The notes below the pieces were generated by a model. That model worked only from the letters and a program-made list of their open reading frames with translations. It did no database searches and was not told where the DNA came from. Positions 1 to 8,072 of a stretch of DNA of 64,000 bases are shown one piece after another; positions within the stretch are counted from its first letter, which is position 1, and each line of letters opens with the position of its first letter. The translations under genes and the position numbers were made by a program. The stretch spans positions 255,501 to 319,500 of the forward strand of contig NZ_JAEKEZ010000006.1 in NCBI RefSeq assembly GCF_016650815.1, read 5' to 3'. The stretch is from Pseudomonas sp. TH31. GTDB lineage: Bacteria; Pseudomonadota; Gammaproteobacteria; Pseudomonadales; Pseudomonadaceae.

Positions 1-24
1 TACAGTCAACGAAGATCCCGCGGC

Positions 25-789
25 TTAACCCACAATCGCGCGAACAATGAAGTACAACAACGAAGGCCCCAGCAAGCACCCAAGCCCGGTGTGGAACGTT
101 GCCGTCAATGCCCCATAAGGCACCAACCGCCGATCCGTCGCCGCCAGCCCGGCCGTGACGCCGCTGACCGTCCCGGCCAACCCGCCAAACACCATCGCCG
201 AACGCGGGTTATCCAGCCCCATCCACTTGGCTGCCATCGGCGTGCCGACCATCACCAGAATCGCCTTGATCAACCCGGTGGCAATCGACAGCGCCACCAC
301 ATCGGAACTGGCGCCAATTGCCGCACCGGTCACCGGCCCGACGATGTACGTCACCGCCCCCGCACCGATGGTGGTCATGCTGATCGCATCGCGATAGCCG
401 AACGCCCAGGCAATGCTCGCGCCGACAATGAACGGCAGGATCGTTCCCAGCAGCAGCGCGATCACGCCGATCAGCCCGGCCTTTTTCGCTTCGGTAGCCT
501 GCACTTCAAACGCCGTGGCGACGATGGCAAAGTCCCGCAGCATCGCACCGCCCATCAAACCGATGCCGGAGAACAACGTCAGGTCCGCCAGGCCTTTTTG
601 CCCGCCGGTCATGGTGCCGCCGACCCAGGCCAGCACCAGGCCAATGACGATGGCAATCGCCGAGCCGTGAATCCGCCCGAACGTCAGGCGTTTGGACAAC
701 ACCACCGACACCCACATGATGATGCCGACAAACGCGAACGCGGTGACCAGGCTGTTATTGGCCAGGCCTTTCTCGATGAGTTCCCACAT
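25..789 (-). CDS. madM: Malonate transporter subunit MadM
   Basis: This 254-residue, very hydrophobic protein is the large subunit of the two-component MadLM malonate carrier of the inner membrane. Glycine-rich membrane segments run along its whole length, for example around residues 13-32, 40-60 and 105-130. It is the last gene of the mdc operon inside the window and its ATG lies one base from the madL stop codon, so the two subunits are probably translated together. The family assignment rests on length, hydropathy and position behind mdcH-madL. The operon regulator mdcR is not seen and could lie beyond the left edge of the window. Confidence 0.9.
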   Translation of the reverse strand: MWELIEKGLANNSLVTAFAFVGIIMWVSVVLSKRLTFGRIHGSAIAIVIGLVLAWVGGTMTGGQKGLADLTLFSGIGLMGGAMLRDFAIVATAFEVQATEAKKAGLIGVIALLLGTILPFIVGASIAWAFGYRDAISMTTIGAGAVTYIVGPVTGAAIGASSDVVALSIATGLIKAILVMVGTPMAAKWMGLDNPRSAMVFGGLAGTVSGVTAGLAATDRRLVPYGALTATFHTGLGCLLGPSLLYFIVRAIVG

Positions 790-790
790 A

Positions 791-1207
791 TCAGCGGCCT
801 CCTACTGGCGTGCCAACCGGCGTGACTTCGGCCGGTTCATCGGGCAACGGTTCGCCTTTGTGAGTCCGACTGATCAGGGCAATGGTGCAGCCGCAGACCA
901 CCACCGAACCGATGGCCGCCAGCACCGCCACCGGGCCACCGTGCAAGGCAGTCACGACGTTTTGTTGTGCGGCCATCGCCACCACCACCGGAATGTACAT
1001 CGCGCCCCAGAAGCCGACGCCCATCTCGCAGTCCTTGGTCATGCCGCCGCGTTTTTGCATCCACAACCGTGCGCAGATCAACAGGATCATCGCGATCCCG
1101 ACTCCACCGACATTGGATTTGACACCCAGTAGCAGGCCAAGCGCATCGCCCATGATCACCCCTGCCAGCGTACAGATCGCCAGCAGCGCCACACCGTAAA
1201 TAATCAT
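791..1207 (-). CDS. madL: Malonate transporter subunit MadL
   Basis: This 138-residue membrane protein is the small subunit of the MadLM malonate importer. I chose the ATG at 1207 (MIIYGVALLAICTLAG...) because the reading frame further upstream runs through the palindromic repeat at 1275-1438 and encodes low-complexity residues unlike MadL. The protein has about four hydrophobic segments. It ends one base before the madM start. The gap of about 230 bp to mdcH, filled by a MITE-like element, separates transporter genes from enzyme genes in an otherwise gap-free operon and could reduce or alter their co-transcription. Confidence 0.88.
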   Translation of the reverse strand: MIIYGVALLAICTLAGVIMGDALGLLLGVKSNVGGVGIAMILLICARLWMQKRGGMTKDCEMGVGFWGAMYIPVVVAMAAQQNVVTALHGGPVAVLAAIGSVVVCGCTIALISRTHKGEPLPDEPAEVTPVGTPVGGR

Positions 1208-1274
1208 TGTTGTAGTCCTCAAAGTGCATCGTCGAAGTTGTTGTTTTTGTGCTTCGCAAGCCTGAGTCGGTGTT

Positions 1275-1438
1275 CTAGTGTCCTGTCTCGCAAATACTGT
1301 TCCTTTTTGACGGCGTCTGTTGCCGTCATGCTGCGTTGCCGCTCCTCGCCATAGCGGGCTATGACTCGTCGCGGCGCCTTGCCTGACGACAACAGCCACT
1401 CGTCAAAAGAGGAACGTATTGGTGAGACAGGACACTAG
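1275..1438. mobile_element. MITE-like palindromic element flanked by CTAG
   Basis: A 164-bp element begins CTAGTGTCCTGTCTC and ends with the exact reverse complement GAGACAGGACACTAG. Similarity between the arms continues imperfectly for about 40 bp, and the centre (around TAGCGGGCTA) forms a further hairpin, so nearly the whole element can fold on itself. It carries no transposase gene. The CTAG at each outer edge could be a 4-bp target duplication, as made by IS5-type transposases, or part of the terminal repeat; I cannot decide which. Its right edge supplies the TAG stop codon of mdcH. Confidence 0.75.
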
Positions 1439-2346
1439 GATTGGCGGCTTCCCTCCTCACGCAGCAACGCTTGCAAGGTATCCAGGCGAGCACCGTCGTA
1501 GGCAATCACGGTGCCCTGCTCGAACACCCGGCGCGCCATTCCGGTCAGTACTGATCCGGGCGGCAGTTCGATTTGTAGACGGACACCGCGCTCGTAGGCG
1601 CTTTGCACCGTGCCGCGCCAATCAACGACTCGGCACATGTTGAAAGCGAGGTCGTCGCGCAACGCTTCAAGGTTGATGATGGGCCGGGCACGACTGCCGC
1701 TCAGGTAGCCCATCGTTGGCGTTTTCAATGTCACGTTGGCGAAGGCTTCAGCCAGGGTTTTCGCTGGTGCATCCAGTAGTGGACAGTGCGACGGCACGCT
1801 GACCGCCAGACGTTTGGCCAGGGCTGCGCCGTGATCTTTCGCCAGCGTGACAAGCGCTTTCATCGCCCCGTCGCTGCCGGCAATCACCACCTGGTTATCA
1901 GCGTTGATATTGGCCAGATACACCGGCGTGTCGACGCGGTGAACCTGCGCCAGCAAGCCTTCCACTGTGGATAAATCGAGACCGATGATCGCGGTCATGC
2001 CGTAGCCCTGTGGATAAGCCTGTTGCATCAGCTCACCGCGCAGGCTGACCAGATGCAATGCATCACTGAAGTCCAAGGCACCCGCAACCACCGCTGCCGG
2101 GTAGGCACCGATGGACAATCCCGACACGTAGTCAGCCGTCGCAGACAACTGCCTTGAAGCAGCCACTGCGGCGATCAGCAGGCAAAGCTGAACCGCCCTC
2201 GTCGATTTCAACGCCTCGGCAGAATCCAGCAGCAAAACATCTTCGCCGAGGACTTCACTTGCCTCGTCCACAGTTTCCCGAGGCCAGCGATGAAGCATGC
2301 CCGGCTGCTGCGCGCCCTGACCGGGAAACACCAGCAAGCTGCTCAC
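1435..2346 (-). CDS. mdcH: Malonate decarboxylase epsilon subunit, malonyl-CoA:ACP transacylase
   Basis: MdcH (303 aa) loads the malonate decarboxylase acyl carrier protein with a malonyl group during activation. It has the FabD-like fold signature: FPGQGAQ near residues 7-13 and the nucleophile elbow GLSIG with Ser78. The start is GTG, overlapping the mdcG stop codon (GTGA), which indicates translational coupling. The stop codon TAG lies inside the CTAG edge of the MITE-like element at 1275-1438, so the last residues may have been altered by that insertion; length is nevertheless normal for the family. Confidence 0.92.
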   Translation of the reverse strand: MSSLLVFPGQGAQQPGMLHRWPRETVDEASEVLGEDVLLLDSAEALKSTRAVQLCLLIAAVAASRQLSATADYVSGLSIGAYPAAVVAGALDFSDALHLVSLRGELMQQAYPQGYGMTAIIGLDLSTVEGLLAQVHRVDTPVYLANINADNQVVIAGSDGAMKALVTLAKDHGAALAKRLAVSVPSHCPLLDAPAKTLAEAFANVTLKTPTMGYLSGSRARPIINLEALRDDLAFNMCRVVDWRGTVQSAYERGVRLQIELPPGSVLTGMARRVFEQGTVIAYDGARLDTLQALLREEGSRQS

Positions 2347-2963
2347 GCTGCTTGCTCCTGAGGGTTCCAGGGATCAAGCACCAGACAGGCTTCAACAGCG
2401 TTTTTCAGCAGGACTCGCGGTGAAGGGCCGGCCCATTCGCGCAAGGCGATGGCGCCGCGAGGTGTCTGCAATTGCATGTCCACTCGGCACGCCGCGGTAT
2501 CAAAAATCTTCACCAGTTCCTGAGCCTGTTCACGGCCCAGCGGCTGCGGTGTGCGCAGAATCAAGTCGAGATCACTGCGCTGATGCAACGCCTCAACACC
2601 ACTGGCCAATTCAAACCCCGCGCTACCGCCGATACCCCAAACCCAACCGCAGGCATCCAGCATCGCGCGCAATTGAGTCAGGGCACGCAATGCCGGCAGA
2701 TCCCGATCAATCGAGACATGACAAAGATCTTCGGGTTTTACCCGACGCTGAATCCCATCGACCGACATTGCCGTCGCATAACGCTGTTCACGCAACGACC
2801 CGCGCACGCCGACCGCGACCTGACCCGGCGCGCTCAACGCACGCCGAACCACCACAGGCTGACCCGCATTGAGCGATTCGATCACCCACCCAGGCGCAGC
2901 CGCAGGCAACTGCTCCGAGGTCATGCCCCAGAGCAGATCGTGGGCCAGAAACGTGTTCACCAC
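2343..2963 (-). CDS. mdcG: Phosphoribosyl-dephospho-CoA transferase (malonate decarboxylase holo-ACP synthase)
   Basis: MdcG (206 aa) transfers the 2'-(5''-phosphoribosyl)-3'-dephospho-CoA prosthetic group from its triphosphate precursor onto MdcC. The nucleotidyltransferase metal-binding motif is visible as RSDLDLILR, with Asp131 and Asp133. The start is a GTG overlapping the end of mdcE by 7 bp; a second in-frame GTG follows immediately and either may be used. It sits between mdcE and mdcH with overlaps on both sides, typical of a tightly coupled accessory gene. Confidence 0.9.
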   Translation of the reverse strand: MVNTFLAHDLLWGMTSEQLPAAAPGWVIESLNAGQPVVVRRALSAPGQVAVGVRGSLREQRYATAMSVDGIQRRVKPEDLCHVSIDRDLPALRALTQLRAMLDACGWVWGIGGSAGFELASGVEALHQRSDLDLILRTPQPLGREQAQELVKIFDTAACRVDMQLQTPRGAIALREWAGPSPRVLLKNAVEACLVLDPWNPQEQAA

Positions 2964-3760
2964 TGCGCTCTCAGGAGTTCGCGAACCCTGCTCGACGCCG
3001 CCCGGTTACTGGCGCCCAAACGACTGCTCAGATCACGGCCCTTCGCGGCGACATCACTGATCGCCAGGCTCAGACATTCAGTCACTCGCGTCAGATCCTG
3101 CACCGTAGGCTGCTCAATCTGTTCCACCGACAAGGTTTCCCAGAGCAACCCAAGGCTCGCATAGCTGTCGATGTCATACGCCATCGGCGGCACGCTCGCG
3201 GCCAACGCTTCAAGCTCTTCGACACTGCGCAACGTCACCCGCGCCGCCGATGCCTTGCCCATCGCATGCACCATCACGCCCGGATCACGCAGGGCGATCA
3301 GTCGATTGGCCTGATAACCATGCGCCAGAAACGCCCCGGACATCGCCTTGCCCACCAGCAAACCGATCACCGCATGGCCAGCCAATCGGGCGCGAGCGTA
3401 ACTGTCCGCCGCACCGGCCAACGCCTGGTGAATGCCGAGGGCTTCTTCACGGCGACCGTAGGCCTGGCTCGGCACATCGACGATCGCGATCAAGGCGCGT
3501 TTGTTCGGTTTATCAACGTCAGCGGCGATGACTTCATCCACCGCCCTGGCCAAACCCCAGCCTTCCAGCAGACCGACTTCGCCATTGCAAGCGCGGGCGA
3601 AGCGATTCTCGGGATCAGCCACTACGGCGATAAACCGCACGGGTTGATCAGCCAAAAATCCGTCAGCCACTTTCAACGACGCCGGTAAACCTTCGACCGG
3701 TTTCGCCCCGGCGCTCAACGCGTTGAACCAGCTCAAACCTCTCAGCGAATACGTGCTCAT
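2957..3760 (-). CDS. mdcE: Malonate decarboxylase gamma subunit
   Basis: MdcE (267 aa) pairs with MdcD to form the carboxy-lyase that decarboxylates malonyl-S-ACP to acetyl-S-ACP in the biotin-independent malonate decarboxylase. The sequence has the crotonase-like/carboxyltransferase composition of the family, with glycine-rich segments such as GLLVGKAMSGAFLAHGY in the middle. The ATG overlaps the mdcD stop codon in an ATGA arrangement, favouring equal synthesis of the two subunits. It is a cytoplasmic enzyme. Confidence 0.92.
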   Translation of the reverse strand: MSTYSLRGLSWFNALSAGAKPVEGLPASLKVADGFLADQPVRFIAVVADPENRFARACNGEVGLLEGWGLARAVDEVIAADVDKPNKRALIAIVDVPSQAYGRREEALGIHQALAGAADSYARARLAGHAVIGLLVGKAMSGAFLAHGYQANRLIALRDPGVMVHAMGKASAARVTLRSVEELEALAASVPPMAYDIDSYASLGLLWETLSVEQIEQPTVQDLTRVTECLSLAISDVAAKGRDLSSRLGASNRAASSRVRELLRAQW

Positions 3761-4599
3761 GCGCCCTCTCCCTGATACAGATCACGAACCACTGACGGCT
3801 CGATTTGCGGCTCGGCATCCAGTCGGGCCAAGCGTTGCAAGAACAGCTGCGACTGTTGGCTACGTTGTTGCGCCGGCAAACCCTGCTTGAGCAACTCACT
3901 GACCTGCTGCTGAATCTGCGCCACGTCATCAGCGACATAACGATCCACCAAGCCACTGGCGAACCGCTGCTCGCCACCGGTCAGGCTCCAGATAAAAGGA
4001 CGATCCCGAGAGTCGTATTCCTCAATCCCGGCCTCCTGTTCGATCACCTGCGGACCGTTCAGGCCAAGTCGCGCTTCCTGGGTCACCAGCAAATAACTGC
4101 ACAACCCGGCGGCAATCGACATCCCGCCAAAGCAACCGACGCTGCCGGCCACTACGCCAACCACCGGTTGGTACTGGCGCAGATCGACAATCGCCGCATG
4201 AATATCGGCAATCGCTGCGAGCCCGAGGTTAGCTTCCTGCAACCGCACACCACCGGTTTCCAGCAGCAGTACGGCGCGAGTTGGAATGCCCTTGCGGTTA
4301 TCTTCGGCGGCCAGTTCCAGCGCACCAGAAATCTTCGCCCCGCCGACTTCACCGAGGCTGCCGCCCTGAAATGCACCTTCAATCGCGGCGATCACCACCG
4401 GCAATCCACCGATGCTGCCCTTGGCGATCACCACGCCGTCATCGGCCTGCGGCACTACGCCTTGACGCGAGAGCCACGGCGACATGACGCGTTGAAACGG
4501 GTCAAGCAATTCGCGAAAAGTACCGGCATCGAGCAAGGCTTTCGCCCGTTGCCGAGCGCCGAGTTCGACGAAGCTATGTTTGTGGAGAAGATCAGTCAT
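3757..4599 (-). CDS. mdcD: Malonate decarboxylase beta subunit
   Basis: MdcD (280 aa) is the other half of the malonyl-S-ACP decarboxylase heterodimer with MdcE. Carboxyltransferase signatures are visible: the DGVVIAKGSIGGLPVVI stretch near residue 50 and the oxyanion-type GSVGCFGGMSIAAGL stretch near residue 155. I place the start at the ATG giving MTDLLHKHSF; reading further upstream only translates mdcC antisense-like sequence in another frame. It overlaps the mdcC stop by 8 bp and the mdcE start by 4 bp. Confidence 0.92.
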   Translation of the reverse strand: MTDLLHKHSFVELGARQRAKALLDAGTFRELLDPFQRVMSPWLSRQGVVPQADDGVVIAKGSIGGLPVVIAAIEGAFQGGSLGEVGGAKISGALELAAEDNRKGIPTRAVLLLETGGVRLQEANLGLAAIADIHAAIVDLRQYQPVVGVVAGSVGCFGGMSIAAGLCSYLLVTQEARLGLNGPQVIEQEAGIEEYDSRDRPFIWSLTGGEQRFASGLVDRYVADDVAQIQQQVSELLKQGLPAQQRSQQSQLFLQRLARLDAEPQIEPSVVRDLYQGEGA

Positions 4600-4891
4600 G
4601 GCCAATCTCCTCAAAGCCTTGTTCCAGGCGCAAGCGCACCACGCCCGGCGTTGCGCCGAAGTCGTGAATATCGATGGCCATGGCCGGCGGTGTCTGACCG
4701 TCAAACATCCGCGCAAACAGATGCTGCCAGCGCTGTTCGGCGCCATTCACCGAGGTTTGCACCTGGATGGTCAGCTTGCCGGCCTGACCCGGCTCGATCA
4801 GCACTTCCAGATCGCCCGAGCCGACACAGCCCACTAGCGTGCGGCCCTTGGGCGGCTGCCCGGCGGGGAATTCAAAGGATAAGGTTTCCAT
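4592..4891 (-). CDS. mdcC: Malonate decarboxylase acyl carrier protein (delta subunit)
   Basis: MdcC (99 aa) is the acyl carrier protein of malonate decarboxylase. It carries a modified dephospho-CoA prosthetic group through which malonate is activated as a thioester. The motif VGCVGSGDLEVL contains Ser25, which matches the position of the serine modified in the Klebsiella homologue. It overlaps mdcB by a single base and mdcD by 8 bp, so the operon is read without gaps here. Confidence 0.93.
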   Translation of the reverse strand: METLSFEFPAGQPPKGRTLVGCVGSGDLEVLIEPGQAGKLTIQVQTSVNGAEQRWQHLFARMFDGQTPPAMAIDIHDFGATPGVVRLRLEQGFEEIGHD

Positions 4892-5748
4892 CAGAAAGCT
4901 CCGGACTCGATGCGGTCGATAAACAGGCAGGCGGCGAGCAAGTCGGCGGCGCCACCGGGCGAGGCATTCAACGCAATTAATTGTTCATCCAACTCATGCA
5001 ACCGACGGCGACCGGCGAGGCTGGCACTGCCGCCCGCGTCGAGTACGGCTTGGGCACCGAGTTGCATGGTCTGCAAACCCGCTTCGCCGGCGCGGTAGAG
5101 CACGCAGGTGTCGGCCAGTCGGGTCATGATCGCCAACAAGGCGTCGAGGCGAGCGTTCTGTTCGCCGTGGCCCAAGGCGCGGCTGCGTTTGAGTTGTGGC
5201 AGCGCGCGTTGCAGCACTGCCGGGAAACCCAGCTGCGCTTCTTCACGGGCACCGCGTGCGCCATAACGTTGGGCGACTTGGGCGCCGTGGCTCAACGGAC
5301 GCGGGGCGTAACGGTCGTCGAGCAAAGCAAGGCGTGCAGCACGCAAAGTCACTGCGCTTGCTTTGGTGTTCGTGGATACCAGCGCTGCGGCAGCTACCAA
5401 AAGCCCCAAGGCCCAAATCGCCCCGCGATGGGTATTCACGCCATTGGTGGTGGCGAGCATCGCGTGCTCCCCTTCCCGACCAATCCGCCCGAGGGCTTCG
5501 CGCAGCGGCAAACCGACGTCGCCAAACTCGATGGCCGCTTCGGCCATTTCCTTGAACGCCGGCCACAACGACAGTGCCGAGGCATGCATCAGCCCAAGGT
5601 GCAAATCGGTATGCGCGCCATTGCCGCGACGGTCTACCAGTGCCGGCTTCGGCGACAGGTCCGCCTCGTCGATCAGCGCGTCCACCGCCAGGTCCGCCAG
5701 CCGCTCGGCCAGGCTTAAAGTCTTCGGTTGCAGGTTAAGTGCGTGCAT
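4891..5748 (-). CDS. mdcB: Triphosphoribosyl-dephospho-CoA synthase
   Basis: MdcB (285 aa) makes 2'-(5''-triphosphoribosyl)-3'-dephospho-CoA from dephospho-CoA and ATP, the precursor of the MdcC prosthetic group. It belongs to the CitG/MdcB family; the conserved region [16 protein letters not shown] is seen near residues 34-49, and [17 protein letters not shown] near residue 100. The start codon directly follows the mdcA stop and its stop overlaps the mdcC start. Confidence 0.92.
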   Translation of the reverse strand: MHALNLQPKTLSLAERLADLAVDALIDEADLSPKPALVDRRGNGAHTDLHLGLMHASALSLWPAFKEMAEAAIEFGDVGLPLREALGRIGREGEHAMLATTNGVNTHRGAIWALGLLVAAAALVSTNTKASAVTLRAARLALLDDRYAPRPLSHGAQVAQRYGARGAREEAQLGFPAVLQRALPQLKRSRALGHGEQNARLDALLAIMTRLADTCVLYRAGEAGLQTMQLGAQAVLDAGGSASLAGRRRLHELDEQLIALNASPGGAADLLAACLFIDRIESGAF

Positions 5749-7419
5749 TTACCAGCTCCTGAACTTGGCAGGCGGGTTGTAGAGGCCGCCGGACCACTCC
5801 ACCAGATCGGCCACGCTTTTCGCAGCGAGCAGTTCGCGGGTGGCGTCGGTGCGGCGGATGCCGAGGTCTTCGGGCAAGGCGATCAAGCCTTCGCGGCGCA
5901 TGCGGGCGGTGTCTTTCGGGTTGTGGCGCAGGCCGATGACGGTGACGCCAGCGACGGCGGCGATCATCGCCTGGCGTTCTTCCAGTGAACGGGCCTTGTA
6001 CAAATAGGCGATGCCTTCTTCGGTCAACAAGTGCGTGACGTCGTCGCCGTAGATCATGATCGGCGCCAGCGGCATGCCGCTTTTGCGCGCCACTTCCACC
6101 GCGTCGAGGGTGTCGACGAAGGTCGGTTTGCCGCCCTCCTGGAAGGTCTCGACCATTTGCACCACGAGTTTCTTGCCGCGCTCGAGCAACGCTTGCGGTG
6201 CATCGTCGTGGCGCATGTCGAGCCAGGCCGGTGTGCCGTGGCGGCGACCGCGCGGGTCGTGGCCCATGTTCGGCGCACCGCCGAAACCGGCCAGCCGTCC
6301 GCGAGTCACAGTGGAGGAATGACCGTCGCCATCGACTTGCAGGGTCGCGCCGATAAACAGGTCCACCGCGTACTGTCCGGCCAATTGGCAGAACATCCGG
6401 TTGGACCGCAGCGAGCCGTCGCGCCCGGTGAAGAACACGTCGGGCCGGGCGGCGATGTAGTTTTCCATCCCCAGTTCAGTGCCAAAGCAATGCACGCTTT
6501 CGACCCAGCCGCTTTCGATGGCCGGGATCAGGGTTGGGTGAGGATTGAGCGTCCAGTTGCGGCAGATCTTGCCTTTGAGGCCGAGGGATTCGCCATAGGT
6601 TGGCAGAATCAATTCGATGGCGGCGGTGTTGAAACCGATGCCGTGGTTCAGGGACTGGACGTTGTGTTTTTCGTAGATCCCGCGGATCGCCATCATCGCC
6701 ATCAGTACGTGCACAGGCTTGATGTGCCGTGGGTCCCGGGTAAACAGCGGTTCGATGTAGAACGGCTTGTCCGCCACCACGACGAAATCGACCCAGGACG
6801 CGGGGATATCGACGCGGGGCAGATCAGTGACGTCGTCCACCAATTGGTTGACCTGAACGATGACGATGCCATCGCTGAACGCCGCCGGTTCGATCAATGC
6901 GGGCGTGTCTTCGGTGCTCGGGCCGGTGTAGATGTTGCCGGCGCGGTCAGCCATGAAACCGGCCGAGAGCACGACGTTGGGAATCAGGTCCACCACCAGC
7001 CGCGCGTAGAGCTCGATGTAAGTGTGGATCGCGCCGATTTCCAGCAAGCCGTCTTCCAGCAACTGGCTGATGCGCAGGCTCTGGGTGCCGGCGAAGGAGA
7101 AGTCGAGCTTGCGGGCGATACCGCGCTCGAACAGGTCCAGGTGTTCGGCGCGACCGACGCTGGGCATGATCATGTGCAGGTCATGCAGCTTGGCCGGATC
7201 GGCCTTGACCAGCGAGCGAGAAAGGAAATCCGCCTGTTTCTGGTTATTGCCCTCCAGCACCACACGGTCGCCGGGCAGGATCAACGCCTCCAGCGCCGCC
7301 ACGATCTTGTCGGTGGGCAGGACCACACCGTCAGCCAGATCCTTGACCAACGCCAGACGCCGCTGCTTCTCGCTGCGCCGCCGCGTCCATCGCGAGTCGG
7401 GGGTTATTGTTGTTGTCAT
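5749..7419 (-). CDS. mdcA: Malonate decarboxylase alpha subunit (acetyl-S-ACP:malonate ACP transferase)
   Basis: MdcA (556 aa) exchanges acetyl for malonyl on the MdcC carrier, the entry step of each catalytic cycle. It is a CoA-transferase-like protein and has the normal length. I chose the ATG at 7419 (MTTTITPDSRW) because it matches the family N-terminus and has a GGAG ribosome binding site five bases upstream; an ATG 11 codons earlier lacks such support. As the first gene of the operon its promoter must lie in 7420-7524, before the REP palindrome that separates it from chpC. Confidence 0.94.
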   Translation of the reverse strand: MTTTITPDSRWTRRRSEKQRRLALVKDLADGVVLPTDKIVAALEALILPGDRVVLEGNNQKQADFLSRSLVKADPAKLHDLHMIMPSVGRAEHLDLFERGIARKLDFSFAGTQSLRISQLLEDGLLEIGAIHTYIELYARLVVDLIPNVVLSAGFMADRAGNIYTGPSTEDTPALIEPAAFSDGIVIVQVNQLVDDVTDLPRVDIPASWVDFVVVADKPFYIEPLFTRDPRHIKPVHVLMAMMAIRGIYEKHNVQSLNHGIGFNTAAIELILPTYGESLGLKGKICRNWTLNPHPTLIPAIESGWVESVHCFGTELGMENYIAARPDVFFTGRDGSLRSNRMFCQLAGQYAVDLFIGATLQVDGDGHSSTVTRGRLAGFGGAPNMGHDPRGRRHGTPAWLDMRHDDAPQALLERGKKLVVQMVETFQEGGKPTFVDTLDAVEVARKSGMPLAPIMIYGDDVTHLLTEEGIAYLYKARSLEERQAMIAAVAGVTVIGLRHNPKDTARMRREGLIALPEDLGIRRTDATRELLAAKSVADLVEWSGGLYNPPAKFRSW

Positions 7420-7524
7420 GACCACTCCACGGGTTCGCTGTCGTGGGGTCACCTTAGGAGGGTCGGGGGCGGGGTATCAATCAAGCAGAGCGTTGGATCG
7501 TTACGGTTAGGGTAATGGTTGATC

Positions 7525-7604
7525 GGGCCTATTCGCGGGCAAGCCTCGCTCCTACAGGGGGTGCGTAAACCCTGTAGGAGCGAGGCTTGCCCGCGAATAG
7601 GCCC
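7525..7604. repeat. REP palindrome, perfect 35-bp arms
   Basis: Two perfect 35-bp inverted arms (7525-7559 and 7570-7604) surround a 10-bp spacer. Each arm contains the fluorescens-type REP core AAGCCTCGCTCCTACAG. The element fills the space between the mdc promoter region and the chpC stop codon at 7606, where it could also act as a transcription-attenuating hairpin for the chp operon. Confidence 0.85.
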
Positions 7605-7605
7605 A

Positions 7606-8072
7606 TCAGACGAGCCCGGCACCCACCAACAACTCCTCGAGCGCCAGCAAGTCAGGCACCTTCGCCACTTGCTCACCCACCTGCACCGCCGCCTGTTCCA
7701 GCGAACACAACGGCACATCGACATAGCTCAACTGGCTATCGAGCTTGTAAGACCGCGGAATCCCCTGCACCAGCAGCGCAATAAACTTCAACTCAGCCCG
7801 CCCGCCCAGTGCATTGAGGATGACGATCCGCGCCCGTTCGCCAATCACCACTTTATTCCCACACGCCGACTCAAAGCTGAGCAACGGAATCTGCCGATCC
7901 CGCCACGCCACCAGCCCCAAGTACCACGGTGGCGTATCGAGGTCGAACGCCCGGGTTGATAGTCGATCAACTCCGCAACGGCGACGTTGGGCAGGATCAG
8001 GTTGCGATCCACCAAGGGCAGCAGCAGCCCGGTGAGGTTGTCGGTGCGCTGGTAAAAATGGTGATCAAGCAT
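7606..8072 (-). CDS. chpC: CheW-like chemotaxis protein ChpC, frameshifted
   Basis: ChpC is a CheW-type adaptor of the Pil-Chp system. The N-terminal part (MLDHHFYQRTDNLTGLLLPL...AELIDYQPG) and the C-terminal part (FDLDTPPWYLGLVAWRDRQI...LVGAGLV) are in different frames and join near 7950-7955. Restoring one base, so that the plus strand reads GCCCCGGG instead of GCCCGGG, gives a continuous protein of about 155 residues. The start overlaps the end of chpA by 8 bp. Because the two halves are well conserved and the break lies at the same motif as others in this window, I favour a sequence error over real inactivation. Confidence 0.82.

Noticed and set aside
91..825. Long open frame opposite madM/madL
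   Set aside because: It is a high-GC shadow rich in Arg, Gln and His without family features; the minus-strand frame encodes the recognised membrane protein.
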